Source: Chersky-840 sp963811775 (GTDB lineage Bacteria; Actinomycetota; Acidimicrobiia; Acidimicrobiales; UBA8190). From it: a stretch of 64,000 nt of DNA. This document shows, one piece after another, positions 42,626 to 52,191 of the stretch. The notes beneath the pieces are model-generated. The model had not been told where the DNA came from, ran no database searches, and saw only the letters and a list, made by a program, of their open reading frames with translations. The stretch is taken from assembly GCA_963811775.1 (NCBI GenBank), contig CAWESO010000012.1:186001-250000 (forward strand). Reading direction: 5' to 3'. Position 1 is the stretch's first letter. Every line of letters begins with the position of its first letter. The position numbers and the translations under genes are program-made.

Positions 42626-43435
42626 TCAGCCAAGAGCATGGCGAGCCCGGAAGGTGTAGCCGAGGAAGTCGAAGCTGGTGTGCTCGAAGGTTCCCCGGCG
42701 GTTCGCGTCTTTGCAATACACGATCTTCGTCTTCTCGGGATGCAGCTCGAGGCCGAGGGCCCCGAGTCGCTCGGCGATGGCGGCCCGAAGCGTTCGGGCC
42801 TGTTCCTCGGTGTCACAGTGGGCCACGATGTCGTCTGCATAACGCTCGAAGCCACAGTCCGGGAACTCCCGGTCCATGAAACGGTCGAACGCATAGTGCA
42901 TGAACAGGTTGGCCAAAACAGGCGAGATCGGAGAACCCTGTGGGGTCCCCTTCTCCCGTGCGACGACGGTCCCGTCCGGCATCTGCATGGGGGCTTTGAG
43001 CCACCGTTCGATGTAGAGCAGGAGCCATCGCTCGTCGGCGTGGTGAGCGACCGCTTTGAGCAACAGATCATGGGGAACGCTGTCGAAAAAGGCCCGGACG
43101 TCGATGTCCAACACCCAGTCCTGTTCCCAACACCGTCGACGGGTCACGGCCAGGGCATCATGGGCAGATCGCCCAGAGAAGTAGCTCCCTGAACTCATCT
43201 TGTTCCACAGCTTGTAGAGGTTGTCCCGCAACCGCTCTTGGAACAGCTCGATGCTGACAGCGTCCACGCCCGGCGCCCCTTGGTTGGCCCGGACCTTCTC
43301 CCACGCCCCGTAGACGAGGCGCTTTTGGATCTCAAACGACTTCACCTTCGGCTCGGGTCTCTCCCTCGGCTCCTCCCCAACAGGGTTGACCTCGGACTGA
43401 CCCTGGTCTGCACGGCCCCTTCGCTCCAGCCCCAT
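42626..43435 (-). pseudogene. ltrA: Group II intron reverse transcriptase/maturase, internally deleted and truncated
   Basis: The start MGLERRGRADQGQSEVNPVG and VYGAWEKVRANQGAPGVDAV match intron RTs. Within KMSSGSYF-SGRSAHDALAV about 55 residues, covering the first RT motifs (the PPPVR...YGYRP stretch), are missing in frame. The catalytic box FERYADDIVAHC and the QGSPISPVLANLFMHYAFD block remain. The protein stops after FDFLGYTFRARHALG, before the maturase X domain. It should be inactive. Confidence 0.85.
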
Positions 43436-43596
43436 TACAGGACCTTCATCACTACTACGAGCCGTCCCGTCCCAGTGCCTCGCATCGGTACTCTGCCCCT
43501 CACGGTGTTCGCCCCTCGGGGTCCTCCCTCTCGCCGGTCGGGGGGCTCTGCGCCCAGTTGCACGACCGGACCGGTATCGAGACGACTGGTTCTCCT

Positions 43597-43604
43597 GTTC
43601 CATG
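43597..43604. repeat. Target-site duplication, left copy
   Basis: GTTCCATG, exactly repeated at 45044-45051 on the other side of the IS256-family element. Eight bases is the usual duplication for this family. Confidence 0.85.
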
Positions 43605-45043
43605 GAGCAATAGTCAAGAGTTGTGGATGAGAAATCGCCGTCAGGCCGCGACGGACCCTGACTTTCGTGTCCGTGTCGTCTTGCGGATAGTTGTTGGTTC
43701 GCTCCTTTCCTGCAGCCTGCCGTCGATGAACACGGCGCCGGCGCGCACGAGCGGCACGAGCTCGGCGCCGCCGATCTTGCGCCACCGGTCCTGGGCGGCG
43801 TCGAGCAGCTTGTAGGCCATAGCCAGGGCCGCCCGGCGCGAGCCTGCACCTCGGGTGACCCTGGTGCGGAGCCTGACCGTCGAGAAGGTGGACTCGATGG
43901 GGTTGGTGGTGCGCAGGTGGACCCAGTGCTCGACGGGGAAGTCGTAGAAGGCGAGCAGCGTGTCGAGCTCGCCGGTGATCTTCTTCACCGCCTTGTCGAA
44001 CGCCTGGAACTCAGCCGCGAAGGCCTTGATGGCTTCCAGCGCCTCAGTGCGCGACGGTGCTCCGTAGATCTTCGCCATCGCCGCCTTGGCCTCGGGATGC
44101 AGGCGCTTGGGCAGCGCGTCGAGCACGTTCACCGAGCGGTGCACCCAGCATCTCTGCTCCTTGGTCGTCGGGAACACGTCACGGAGCGCCCCCCAGAACC
44201 CGAGCGCCCCGTCGCCGACGGCGAGCACCGGCGCCTGCAGTCCCCGGTCCCGCAGGGAGCGCAGCAGCTCGGCCCACGAGTCGGTCGACTCCCGATATCC
44301 GTCCGCCAGTGCCACCAGCTCCTTCGTGCCGTCGGGGCGCACCCCGACGATCACCAGGCAGCACAGCCGGTCCTCCTCGAGTCGTACGTTGAAGTGGATC
44401 CCGTCGACCCACCAGTAGACGTAGTCCACCTCCGAGAGGTCCCTCGTCATCCACTCCTGGTGCTCGGCCTGCCATGCCTCGGTGAGCCGGTTGACCGTCG
44501 ACGGCGACAGGCCGGCGTCGGATCCGAAGAACTCCCCGAGCGCCGGGGCGAAGTCCCCGGTGGACAGCCCCCGCAGGTAGAGGATCGGCAGCACCTCGGT
44601 GACCTTCGGGCTCTTGCGCATGTAGGCCGGCAGGATGGCCGAGGCGAACCGCTCGTCCTCGCGACGGTCGTCGACGCGCGGGGCCTTGACCTCGACCATG
44701 CCCGCCCCCGTGGTCACCGTCCGGGCCCGGGCGAACCCGTTGCCCACGACCAGGCGGTGGCCGGCAGCGTCGAGCACGTCGGCGTGGTCCTCCAGGTAGG
44801 CCCGGCGCTCGGCCAGCAGCGCCACGGCGATCATGTCCTGGGCCGCGATCCGGCAGAACTCGTCGAGGCCCAGCGGAGCTGGCTCGACGTCCCTTGCCGC
44901 GCACGCGGCGTCACCTTGCAGTAGCTTCAACATCGACGTATCCCTCCCTGCCGGCGTCAACCGGCGGTCCGTTGATTGGTCAACTTGGAGGGTACGTCGC
45001 GCCCTTCAGGCGATCGTGGATCCACAACTTCCGGTTATAACTC
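43605..45043 (-). mobile_element. IS256-family insertion sequence with complete ends
   Basis: 1439 bp bounded by imperfect 24-bp terminal inverted repeats (43605-43628 and 45020-45043) that both begin GAG and share AGTTGTGGAT at the inner end, 17 of 24 matching by eye. The flanking 8-bp duplication GTTCCATG fixes the ends. The element sits inside group II intron domain I. Its transposase gene is intact. Confidence 0.88.
43641..44933 (-). CDS. IS256-family (mutator-type) transposase
   Basis: 430 residues, intact. DDE-type catalytic residues are expected in WWVDGIHFNVRLEED (first Asp), VLAVGDGALGFWGALRD (second Asp) and RTTNPIESTFSTVRLRT (Glu). The family signature block KEQRCWVHRSVNVLDALPKR is present. 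The ATG at 44933 has GGAGGG eight bases upstream on the minus strand, which decides it over the longer frame. Confidence 0.95.
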   Translation of the reverse strand: MLKLLQGDAACAARDVEPAPLGLDEFCRIAAQDMIAVALLAERRAYLEDHADVLDAAGHRLVVGNGFARARTVTTGAGMVEVKAPRVDDRREDERFASAILPAYMRKSPKVTEVLPILYLRGLSTGDFAPALGEFFGSDAGLSPSTVNRLTEAWQAEHQEWMTRDLSEVDYVYWWVDGIHFNVRLEEDRLCCLVIVGVRPDGTKELVALADGYRESTDSWAELLRSLRDRGLQAPVLAVGDGALGFWGALRDVFPTTKEQRCWVHRSVNVLDALPKRLHPEAKAAMAKIYGAPSRTEALEAIKAFAAEFQAFDKAVKKITGELDTLLAFYDFPVEHWVHLRTTNPIESTFSTVRLRTRVTRGAGSRRAALAMAYKLLDAAQDRWRKIGGAELVPLVRAGAVFIDGRLQERSEPTTIRKTTRTRKSGSVAA

Positions 45044-45051
45044 GTTCCATG
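45044..45051. repeat. Target-site duplication, right copy
   Basis: GTTCCATG, matching 43597-43604. Removing the IS and one copy restores an uninterrupted group II intron reading GGCATGGAACAGGAGAACC on the minus strand. Confidence 0.85.
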
Positions 45052-45620
45052 CCAGCGCCTGCGACGAGCTCACGCCACCTCTACACCGGACACCGCCAGG
45101 GCAACATGCAGGCCGCCCCCTGGCTGAGAGCACGCCACCACGGGTGTGCCTTTGTCCCGGGAGGTCTGCGCTCCCCCGGTTTTGGTGCCATCGTTTTGCC
45201 TCACGATGCGTCAGCAGTGGTTCACACATGTTCGTCTTCTCGTCGCACACCTGAACCCGCTGGTAGCGGGTCTTTTGCCGCAACGCTCACCACCTCGGCT
45301 CTTAACCGACGCAGCTTGCGGTGGTTTGGGATCCCCGCCTACACGGCGAACCCGGAGGGCCACACCTCCATCACTGGCACAGCACGGTTCGTGCCGACGA
45401 CCTCCTACATCGCCACCACTCTCCTTTCAGGACACACCACAATCCCGGCACTTTAGGATGGTCAGCAGGAGACCTGCAGCGACCGGATCGCGCGCGTTCA
45501 CGGATTCTTGATGCAGGAATCAGTGGAGTGGCTATGCCCAACTACCAGGAAATGCGCAAGATCATTCACGAAGGCCTTGAGATGCGGCTTGTGGTTGGTC
45601 GGTTTGACGACCGTCGGCAA

Positions 45621-47030
45621 TCAGCCAGGGCTCACCGCTGCGGCCTTGGCCAGTTCGTGAAGGGCATCGGTCAGGCCATGGGCAAGGTTCCAGACATTGG
45701 GCACCGTGTTCGGGCTCGCCATCAGCCCGAAGTAGAGCGACCCGAGATAGCTCTGCACGGTGATGTTCAGGCCGATGCCGTCGGTGATTGGACCCATCGG
45801 ATAAGCCGCCACCAGACGGGCCCCCGCGAAGTAGAGGTCGACGGGTGGACCGACGATGTTCGAGATGATCAAGTTGCCTGGCCGCACTCGATCCACGACT
45901 CCGATGCGCGAGGCGAAGCGAACAGCGGGTGTAACCAACGCGGGCACGGTGGCCTCCACCCATGCCGAGCCGACGACGTCGAAGCGGATGGCGTGCTCCT
46001 GGGCCTTGGCCGCTTGAGTGGCGCGGGCGATGGCTCGCAACCGCTGCACCGGGTCGTCGAATGTGCTCGCCAAAGAGACGAACATAAAAGACAGTCGGTT
46101 TCCCAACGTCCCCCGCTCCTGCTCGGCCCGCACCGAAAGCGGAACGATGGCCACCATCGACGCCTTCGGTTGCTCGTCCAACGCGGCAAGGTGATAGCGC
46201 AGCGCCCCCGAGCACATCGCGAGTACGACGTCGTTCACGGTGACACCGAACGCATCTTTGACCAACTTCGCTTCGTCCAGGCTCACCTGGGCGAAGGCAA
46301 CCCGCCGCTCTGGTCCCACTGGGGCGCCCAGCGACGTTCGGGGAGCGCCCATCGGTAACGACACCCTCGAGAACCCAACCCGGCGAGCATGTCCCAGCAG
46401 GTTTGCTCCGGCCCGCGCGGTGCGCCATGCTGCCCGCGTTGTCACCGCTGGGCGACGGCAGAGCCCCACGAGTGCGTCACCCACAAGCTTGAGGTCAGAG
46501 GGGAGGCCCTCGGGTTCCCAGGGCGGATCCGGAGGATCCACCGCGACTGGCTCCGGTGTGAGGTCGAGCAGATTGACGATGAGCTCTTCCCCAGAGACCC
46601 CGTCGATGGCGGCGTGGTGGACCTTGGTGAGCGAGGCGACCAGACCCCCCTGCAGACCCTCGATCACGTACATCTCCCACGGTGGTCGGCTTCGATCCAG
46701 CGGCTGGCTCAGGACGGCCGCGGTGAACTCGGCCAACTCAGACTCCCCACCCGGCGACGCAATGATCGCCGGGTGCAAGTGATGGTCCAGGTTGAAGTCC
46801 GAGTCCTCCACCCAGCGCGGGTGGTCCAGGCCAAGTGGGACCTCGACTAGACGCCGGCGGAACGGCGGCAGCAGATGCAGACGCTGCTCCAGGAGCGTCT
46901 GCACCGTGGTGAACGAGTAGTCCTCGGGTGCCGTCGAGGGATCGAAGATGCAGACGTATGCCGACTGCATGTGGGTGGTGGGCGTGTCAAGGTAGAAGAA
47001 CATGGGGTCCAGCCCACCCAATCGTCGCAT
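45621..47030 (-). CDS. Wax ester synthase/diacylglycerol acyltransferase (WS/DGAT)
   Basis: 469 residues. The catalytic motif HHxxxDG is present as TKVHHAAIDGVSGEEL. The N-terminal LDPMFFYLDTPTTHMQSAYV and C-terminal RPGNLIISNIVGPPVDLYF and ITDGIGLNITVQSYLG motifs fit the family, which joins fatty acyl-CoA to diacylglycerol or a fatty alcohol for storage lipid. The start is CAT at 47028-47030. An acyl-CoA ligase and an SDR lie upstream on the same strand, about 430 bases away. Confidence 0.93.
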   Translation of the reverse strand: MRRLGGLDPMFFYLDTPTTHMQSAYVCIFDPSTAPEDYSFTTVQTLLEQRLHLLPPFRRRLVEVPLGLDHPRWVEDSDFNLDHHLHPAIIASPGGESELAEFTAAVLSQPLDRSRPPWEMYVIEGLQGGLVASLTKVHHAAIDGVSGEELIVNLLDLTPEPVAVDPPDPPWEPEGLPSDLKLVGDALVGLCRRPAVTTRAAWRTARAGANLLGHARRVGFSRVSLPMGAPRTSLGAPVGPERRVAFAQVSLDEAKLVKDAFGVTVNDVVLAMCSGALRYHLAALDEQPKASMVAIVPLSVRAEQERGTLGNRLSFMFVSLASTFDDPVQRLRAIARATQAAKAQEHAIRFDVVGSAWVEATVPALVTPAVRFASRIGVVDRVRPGNLIISNIVGPPVDLYFAGARLVAAYPMGPITDGIGLNITVQSYLGSLYFGLMASPNTVPNVWNLAHGLTDALHELAKAAAVSPG

Positions 47031-47457
47031 GCGGATCCCCTCCTCACATCGTGGGTTGGCGACCCGGCTGGACGCCCTGACGCTGCCCAGAGGAGGCGCC
47101 GTGCGATGGTCGCAGGATCACGACAAGCCAGCTCCGCACGTCCACCGCGGTCCGGACGTTGAGCAGCTCACACCGCGCGGGTCGATGCTCGATGATCGGT
47201 TCGACCATGCTTGCTCCTTTGGATCTCCGAGACGCCGGAGTGCCCTGGGGCTCTGTCCTCGGGTCGACCCTTCCATGATGCGAGATGTAGGCGGATGCGA
47301 CAAGAGGGAGCGAATAACTCACTCGAGGCGCGCTCTGCACCGCGCACAGTGCCAGTTGTGACCGATTGGCTCACGACGAACGCCGGAGGAAGGCGTGTGG
47401 GCGCCAGCGACCTCCTCCACGGTCACGCGACAAGCCAGCTCTGAACCCTCGTCGGCG
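47031..47457. other. Intergenic, nothing assigned
   Basis: About 430 bases; short frames on both strands, none convincing. Probably carries the WS/DGAT promoter on the minus strand. Confidence 0.4.
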
Positions 47458-49053
47458 TCAGCCTTGCGAGCCGAAAATTGATCCGTCTAGCAGACTTCTA
47501 CGAAGGATTTTGCCCATTGAGTTCCGGGGTATGGCATCGACAAACTCGACATCACGCGGAATCTTGAACCGTGCGAGATGAGAGCGAACGTACCCCTTGA
47601 TCTCATCGGCGGAAAGTGACGATCCGGGCTTCGCGAGGACAAACGCAGCCAGCCGTTGGCCCATTTCTTCGTCATCGACCCCGACAACGGCCGCATCAAC
47701 GACCGCGTCGTGGGCCCGAAGGAGCTCTTCCACCTCGTCTGGGAAGACATTCTCGCCCCCCGAGATAATCATCTCGTCGTCCCGGCCTTCGACGAACAGG
47801 CGACCAGCTTCGTCGACATAACCGGTGTCACCCGTGCTCATCAGTCCGGCGATGACCTCCTTCCCACCACCGCCTGTGTACCCCTCAAAAGCCATCCCGC
47901 TTCCAACGAAGATGCGGCCGATCTCTCCCTTGGCGACCGGCACGCCCTGATCGTCGAGGATGACTACCTGCGTTCCTCCCGGTGGTCGTCCCACCGTTCC
48001 TGGTGCCAACCTCAAGTCGGACGGCCCGGCCACCGTGGCCCAGCCCGTTTCGGTGGACCCATAGAAGTTGTAGAGGATGTCGCCAAACTCGTCCATCACC
48101 GATCTGGCCAATTCTGCGCCGAGCCTGGATCCGCTGCATACGATCACCCGAAGCGAGGACGTGTCGTACCGCCGACGTGTCTGCTCTGGTATTTGCAGGA
48201 TGCGTTGGAGCATGACGGGGACGGCAATGAGGGTCGTTGCCCGGTGATTGGCGACATCGGCCAATACCGTCTCCGGATCGAACCTGTGTCGCACGACGAG
48301 GGTGCCCTGAAGGCCCAGGGCAAATCCCATGAAGCCGAATCCCAACAAGTGGAAGAGTGGTGGCGAAACGACAACTGGCTCCTGTGCCCGCAACGGAATC
48401 TGGGAAAACGCGCTCACGACCATGTCGATAGGAGGGGTAAGACTGGCGCGCTGAGCGCCTTTTGGTAAACCGGTCGTTCCCGACGTCATAATGACAATCC
48501 GCCCGGGTCGCCGTGGCGGCTCGGGCGGATTGCGGTCTTCGATGATCGAAGCTTCTCGAATCTGGTTCTCAGGGACCGAAGATCCTTCGAACCCGGCCAG
48601 GGTGAAGGTTGGTGCAAACTCATCGCCGAAGACCGCCGCATCGACTCCCTCGCGTTTCAGAACCTCTCCAAGTTGGTGTGGTCCAATCTCGGTGTTGAAG
48701 AGCACGAGATCGGCGCCAAGTTTCGATACGGCCAAACTCGCCTCGAGGAAGAACCGATTGTTGCGGCACATGAGGCCTACGGTTCTCCCGGGACCAACTC
48801 CGAGACGCGCCAAGGCGTGCGCAACGGCATTGGCCTCACCCTCGACCTCCTTCCAGGACATCGAACCCGAGTCGTCGACAACGGCCATCCGATGCGGCGC
48901 TCGGAGGGCGGCAATTGCCGACGCGGTGGCGAGGCCCGCTCCCCACTGGAAAGTCAGCTGGGCCATCCGCAGGTACTCAAGAGGCCTCATGGGCCGGAGG
49001 ATTCCGGTCCGTCCAAGAGCGTGAGCGGCAGATACTGCCTGTCGGATATTCAT
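47458..49053 (-). CDS. Acyl-CoA synthetase (AMP-forming, FadD family)
   Basis: 531 residues. P-loop IVIMTSGTTGLPKGAQRAS, motif NFYGSTETGWATVA, STGDTGYVDEAGRLFVEGRD, MIISGGENVFPDEVEELL, and the catalytic Lys in RNSMGKILRRSLL. It activates fatty acids as CoA thioesters, which would feed the adjacent WS/DGAT. The start overlaps the SDR stop (ATGA, 49050-49053), so the pair is translationally coupled. Confidence 0.92.
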   Translation of the reverse strand: MNIRQAVSAAHALGRTGILRPMRPLEYLRMAQLTFQWGAGLATASAIAALRAPHRMAVVDDSGSMSWKEVEGEANAVAHALARLGVGPGRTVGLMCRNNRFFLEASLAVSKLGADLVLFNTEIGPHQLGEVLKREGVDAAVFGDEFAPTFTLAGFEGSSVPENQIREASIIEDRNPPEPPRRPGRIVIMTSGTTGLPKGAQRASLTPPIDMVVSAFSQIPLRAQEPVVVSPPLFHLLGFGFMGFALGLQGTLVVRHRFDPETVLADVANHRATTLIAVPVMLQRILQIPEQTRRRYDTSSLRVIVCSGSRLGAELARSVMDEFGDILYNFYGSTETGWATVAGPSDLRLAPGTVGRPPGGTQVVILDDQGVPVAKGEIGRIFVGSGMAFEGYTGGGGKEVIAGLMSTGDTGYVDEAGRLFVEGRDDEMIISGGENVFPDEVEELLRAHDAVVDAAVVGVDDEEMGQRLAAFVLAKPGSSLSADEIKGYVRSHLARFKIPRDVEFVDAIPRNSMGKILRRSLLDGSIFGSQG

Positions 49054-49988
49054 CCCTCCCTCCTCGAGGTAAGCCTCTCGAGCCGCCGAAGAATACCTTG
49101 TGCGAACGCAGGAGCCTCCAGTTCGTCGCTGTCCTCGCCGCGCGCCGCCGAGGAGTCACCCGACCACCTATAGGTGAGACGGAGAAGGCCGTCGAACGGC
49201 GCAGGCGCGGTGTCGGCGAGCAGGCGACCCATCAGTCCCAACGGGGGGGCGACGCGGCTCGGGCGCTCCACCACCGCCCGGCAAATGCGCTCGCCTGCCT
49301 CCTCCGCGGTGAGTCCGGGCAGGAGCCGGTATACCCGTGTTGCCTCAACCATCGGAGTGTGAACTAGCGGCATGTAGATGTTCGTGACCACTACCCCATC
49401 TCCGCGCACCTCGGGCGCGATGCATCGCAAGAACGACTCGAAGGCCGACTTGGACGCGAGGTAGGCAGAGAAACGCGGTGCGCTAAAGAGCACGCCGAGG
49501 GACGAGACGTTGAGGATATGACCACGCCTCCGTTCACGCATGCCCGGTAGGACACCCAGTACGAGCCGCACAGGTCCCAGGTAGTTGACGTCGATCGTGC
49601 GCTCGAAGTCGTGGAAGCGGTTGTACGACAGAGCGATCGAGCGCCTGATGGAGTGCCCCGCATTGTTCACGAGCACGTCGACGTCGCCGTGGCATGAGCG
49701 AATACTCTCGACCAAGTGCGCCACGGCGGCGACATCAGACAGGTCTGCTGGGTGCGGGCACGCCCGCCCCCCGGCGGCCTCGATCTCGAGCCGGAGTGCC
49801 TCGAGGCGCTCCTTTGACCGCGCCACCAGGACCGTTTGAGCGCCGGCCGCTCCCAGCATCCTCGCGGTTGCCTCACCGATGCCCGAAGAGGCACCGGTCA
49901 CCACCACGGTGGAATCGGCGACGACTCTGCGCAGGTCGGCTCCGAGGTTCCGGTGACGGGCCACTGCCTTCACCTCCTCCGCTACCAT
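49050..49988 (-). CDS. Short-chain dehydrogenase/reductase (SDR)
   Basis: 312 residues. NAD(P)-binding TVVVTGASSGIGEATARMLG, VLVNNAGHSIRRSI, catalytic Ser in ILNVSSLGVLFS and YxxxK as SAYLASKSAFESFL. A C-terminal extension of about 60 residues is seen in lipid-associated SDRs of this genus group. Likely reduces or oxidises a lipid intermediate for the WS/DGAT pathway. ATG 49988 has GGTGAGG upstream; ATG 50003 is possible. Confidence 0.9.
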   Translation of the reverse strand: MVAEEVKAVARHRNLGADLRRVVADSTVVVTGASSGIGEATARMLGAAGAQTVLVARSKERLEALRLEIEAAGGRACPHPADLSDVAAVAHLVESIRSCHGDVDVLVNNAGHSIRRSIALSYNRFHDFERTIDVNYLGPVRLVLGVLPGMRERRRGHILNVSSLGVLFSAPRFSAYLASKSAFESFLRCIAPEVRGDGVVVTNIYMPLVHTPMVEATRVYRLLPGLTAEEAGERICRAVVERPSRVAPPLGLMGRLLADTAPAPFDGLLRLTYRWSGDSSAARGEDSDELEAPAFAQGILRRLERLTSRREG

Positions 49989-50206
49989 GTCAGCCTCACC
50001 CATCCGGCCTGTCAGACGACAGGGCCGACAGTCCCAAGAGTTGCTCTCCGGACTCGCTCGAGCTCACCCTCCCAAGGGGCCCGTGGCCCGCGTTTCGGGC
50101 CGTTCAGCCCTGACTCGGCCCTTTCCCGCGGTCGAAGATGGGCCGAGGCACCCAATACCCTCTGGTGGTGTGACATTGTGGCATTCTGATCACGAGGGTG
50201 GTTCGG

Positions 50207-50400
50207 ATGCAACGAACAGGACCCCTCGACGCAGCATTTCTCGGGCTCGAAGCCCCCGGCTATCCGCTCCACACCATGGCCGTCATGGTGCTGGACCCGG
50301 CGACCGCCGGCGGATACTCGCTCGGGTGGCGGTGCCGCTTATCGCGAGCCGCCTCCCGGGCATCCCACCGCTCCGCCAGCAGCTCGTCCCGGAGCGTCGA
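50207..50400 (+). pseudogene. Frameshifted N-terminal remnant of a second WS/DGAT gene
   Basis: MQRTGPLDAAFLGLEAPGYP and LHTMAVMVLDPATAGGYS match a WS/DGAT start. The homology then moves to the next frame near 50315-50322, giving RVAVPLIASRLPGIPPLRQQ and LVPE, and ends near 50400. The HHxxxDG core is gone. It lies on the opposite strand from the intact WS/DGAT gene. Confidence 0.75.
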
Positions 50401-50520
50401 GGTGACCGTCCGTCAGCGCCGACCAGAGTCGACAAGCACGCATTTCGAGGGCATCGCGCTGACCTTCGGGCACATAGCTGATCGCAGCCCTAAAGGGGTT
50501 GGCGTTGCACGCAACGGGGA

Positions 50521-52191
50521 TTAGGCCAGGTCGGAGCTGCGTGGGTACGCGTCCTCTGGATCGGTCACGACGTTGACCAGGTAGGGCACATCGGCCGCAA
50601 AGGCACGGTCCAGGGCTGGGCCGATGTCTTTGGGATCCACAACCATTTCGCCGGCGCCGCCGAGCGCCTCCACTACTCGGTCATAGCGACACTGTGGTTG
50701 GAGGTCGCAGGCTGCGTCCCAGCCGTAGATGGCGCGCATGGGATGCTTCTCGAGTCCCCAGATCCCGTTGTTGCCGACGACCAGTACGGCGGGCAGCCGG
50801 TGACGGACCATGGTGTCCACCTCCATGAGCGAGAACCCCGCCGCTCCATCGCCCAAGACGGTTACGACCTGGGCGGAGGGGTGGGCCAGCCGGGCGGCGA
50901 TGGCGTATCCGGGGCCGTTTCCCAGACACCCATAGGGTCCAGTATCCAGCCAGGTCCCGGGGTTGAAGGCCTCGATGTGCTTGCCCGCGTATGAGGCGAA
51001 GTCTCCGCCGTCGCAGATGACGATCGCGTCGCGGGCCAACCTCCGTTTCAGCTCTCCGAAGACGCGCGTGGGCTTGATGGGCTCGTTGGCCGCTTCGAGC
51101 AGGTCCCGCTCGGCCCAGGCCGCGGCGCGCTCGGAATCGCGGAGACGGGTGATCCACGGCTCGTGGTCCACCCGGTCCCCTGTCCATGCTGCCAGACCTT
51201 CCAAAATCAGCCCGAGGTTGCCGGAGGGTGCAACTGCCGCGGGGACGTGCATGGCGCGACCCTGAGGGTGATCGGTGATGTGAATCACACGGGCGTCACC
51301 GTATCGGCCGAAGCCGAGCCGGAAGTCGAGGGGTGTTCCTACCACCACGACAACGTCCGCCTCCGACTTGAGCAAACCTCGTGTGCGGTTGAACGACAGC
51401 TCGTGGTCTGCAGATAAGCACCCTCGCCCCATGCCGTTCGCGAAGCACGGAACCCGTAGGTGCTCGACGGCACGTGCCAGCGCATCCCACGCGCCCGCCC
51501 AGTACACGTCGCTGCCGGCGATGACAGCGGGACGTGACGCGTCTGCGATCATGGCCGCCGCCCGCGCAATCTCTTCGGGGTCGGGATCGATATCAGGGGG
51601 GTGACCGGGGTCGGGCACCTCGGCATCAGCGCTGGCGAAGAGCACGTCTACTGGAATATCCACGAACACCGGGCCCCGATGGGGTGCCAGGGCGGCGAGC
51701 ACCGCTGATTGGATCGCCTTGGTGGTATCAGCGGGGTCAATGACGGTGGAGGCGGTCTTGGTGACAGGGGCGATGATGGGGACGTGGTCGAGTTCCTGGA
51801 GCGATCCGGAACCCCACTGGCTTTGCGGGGCGCGCCCGCCGATCACTACCAGTGGTGCACCGTTGAAATAGGCGGAGGTGATCGCGCTGACGCCGTTTGT
51901 GACTCCCGGGCCTGCGGTAAGCACCGCCACGCCCGGTCCACGGGTGAGCTTGGCCCAAGCCTCGGCAGCCCAGGTCGCCGATTGCTCGTGCCTGGTGTCG
52001 ATGATGCGCATGCCGTGCGTGCGGGCACCATCGTAAAGTGGCCAAATATGCCCGCCGTTGAGGGTGAAGATGGTGTCGATTCCGAAGCCGGCGAGGGCAG
52101 CGACCGCCAGTTCCCCTGCCTGACAAGTGACGCGTTCTGCCACCCCGGCGACCCTATCTGACAGGTTCGGGGTCCCCAAACTCGGAACCAC
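50521..52191 (-). CDS. ThDP-dependent enzyme, acetolactate synthase/oxalyl-CoA decarboxylase-like
   Basis: 556 residues with the three-domain ThDP layout. The catalytic Glu is in IIDTRHEQSATWAAEAWAKL; the ThDP/Mg motif is VLGDGAAGFSLMEVDTMVRH, ending VVGNN. The central domain (RPAVIAGSDVYWAGAWDALA) is FAD- or ADP-like. Candidates are acetolactate synthase, benzoylformate or oxalyl-CoA decarboxylase type. Start GTG 52191; a GTG at 52143 begins closer to the first conserved segment. Confidence 0.87.
   Translation of the reverse strand: MVPSLGTPNLSDRVAGVAERVTCQAGELAVAALAGFGIDTIFTLNGGHIWPLYDGARTHGMRIIDTRHEQSATWAAEAWAKLTRGPGVAVLTAGPGVTNGVSAITSAYFNGAPLVVIGGRAPQSQWGSGSLQELDHVPIIAPVTKTASTVIDPADTTKAIQSAVLAALAPHRGPVFVDIPVDVLFASADAEVPDPGHPPDIDPDPEEIARAAAMIADASRPAVIAGSDVYWAGAWDALARAVEHLRVPCFANGMGRGCLSADHELSFNRTRGLLKSEADVVVVVGTPLDFRLGFGRYGDARVIHITDHPQGRAMHVPAAVAPSGNLGLILEGLAAWTGDRVDHEPWITRLRDSERAAAWAERDLLEAANEPIKPTRVFGELKRRLARDAIVICDGGDFASYAGKHIEAFNPGTWLDTGPYGCLGNGPGYAIAARLAHPSAQVVTVLGDGAAGFSLMEVDTMVRHRLPAVLVVGNNGIWGLEKHPMRAIYGWDAACDLQPQCRYDRVVEALGGAGEMVVDPKDIGPALDRAFAADVPYLVNVVTDPEDAYPRSSDLA

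Larger units (their letters stand above)
42626..45440 (-). mobile_element. Decayed group II intron, interrupted by an IS256-family element
   Basis: On the minus strand, intron domain I-like sequence begins near 45440 (GTGTGTCCTGAAAGG) and runs to 45044. After the inserted IS (43605-45043) the intron resumes with GAACACCGTGAGGGGCAGAG and CTCGTAGTAGTGATGAAG, typical of the stretch before the intron's reverse transcriptase gene. The reverse transcriptase follows. No domain V/VI is visible past 42626, so it is 3'-truncated and dead. Identification rests on my recall of actinobacterial group II intron sequence. Confidence 0.7.

Noticed and set aside
43435..43849. N-terminal extension of the group II reverse transcriptase into the IS256 gene
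   Set aside because: The extra codons read IS256 coding and IS-end sequence out of frame. The maturase homology starts near ATG 43435.
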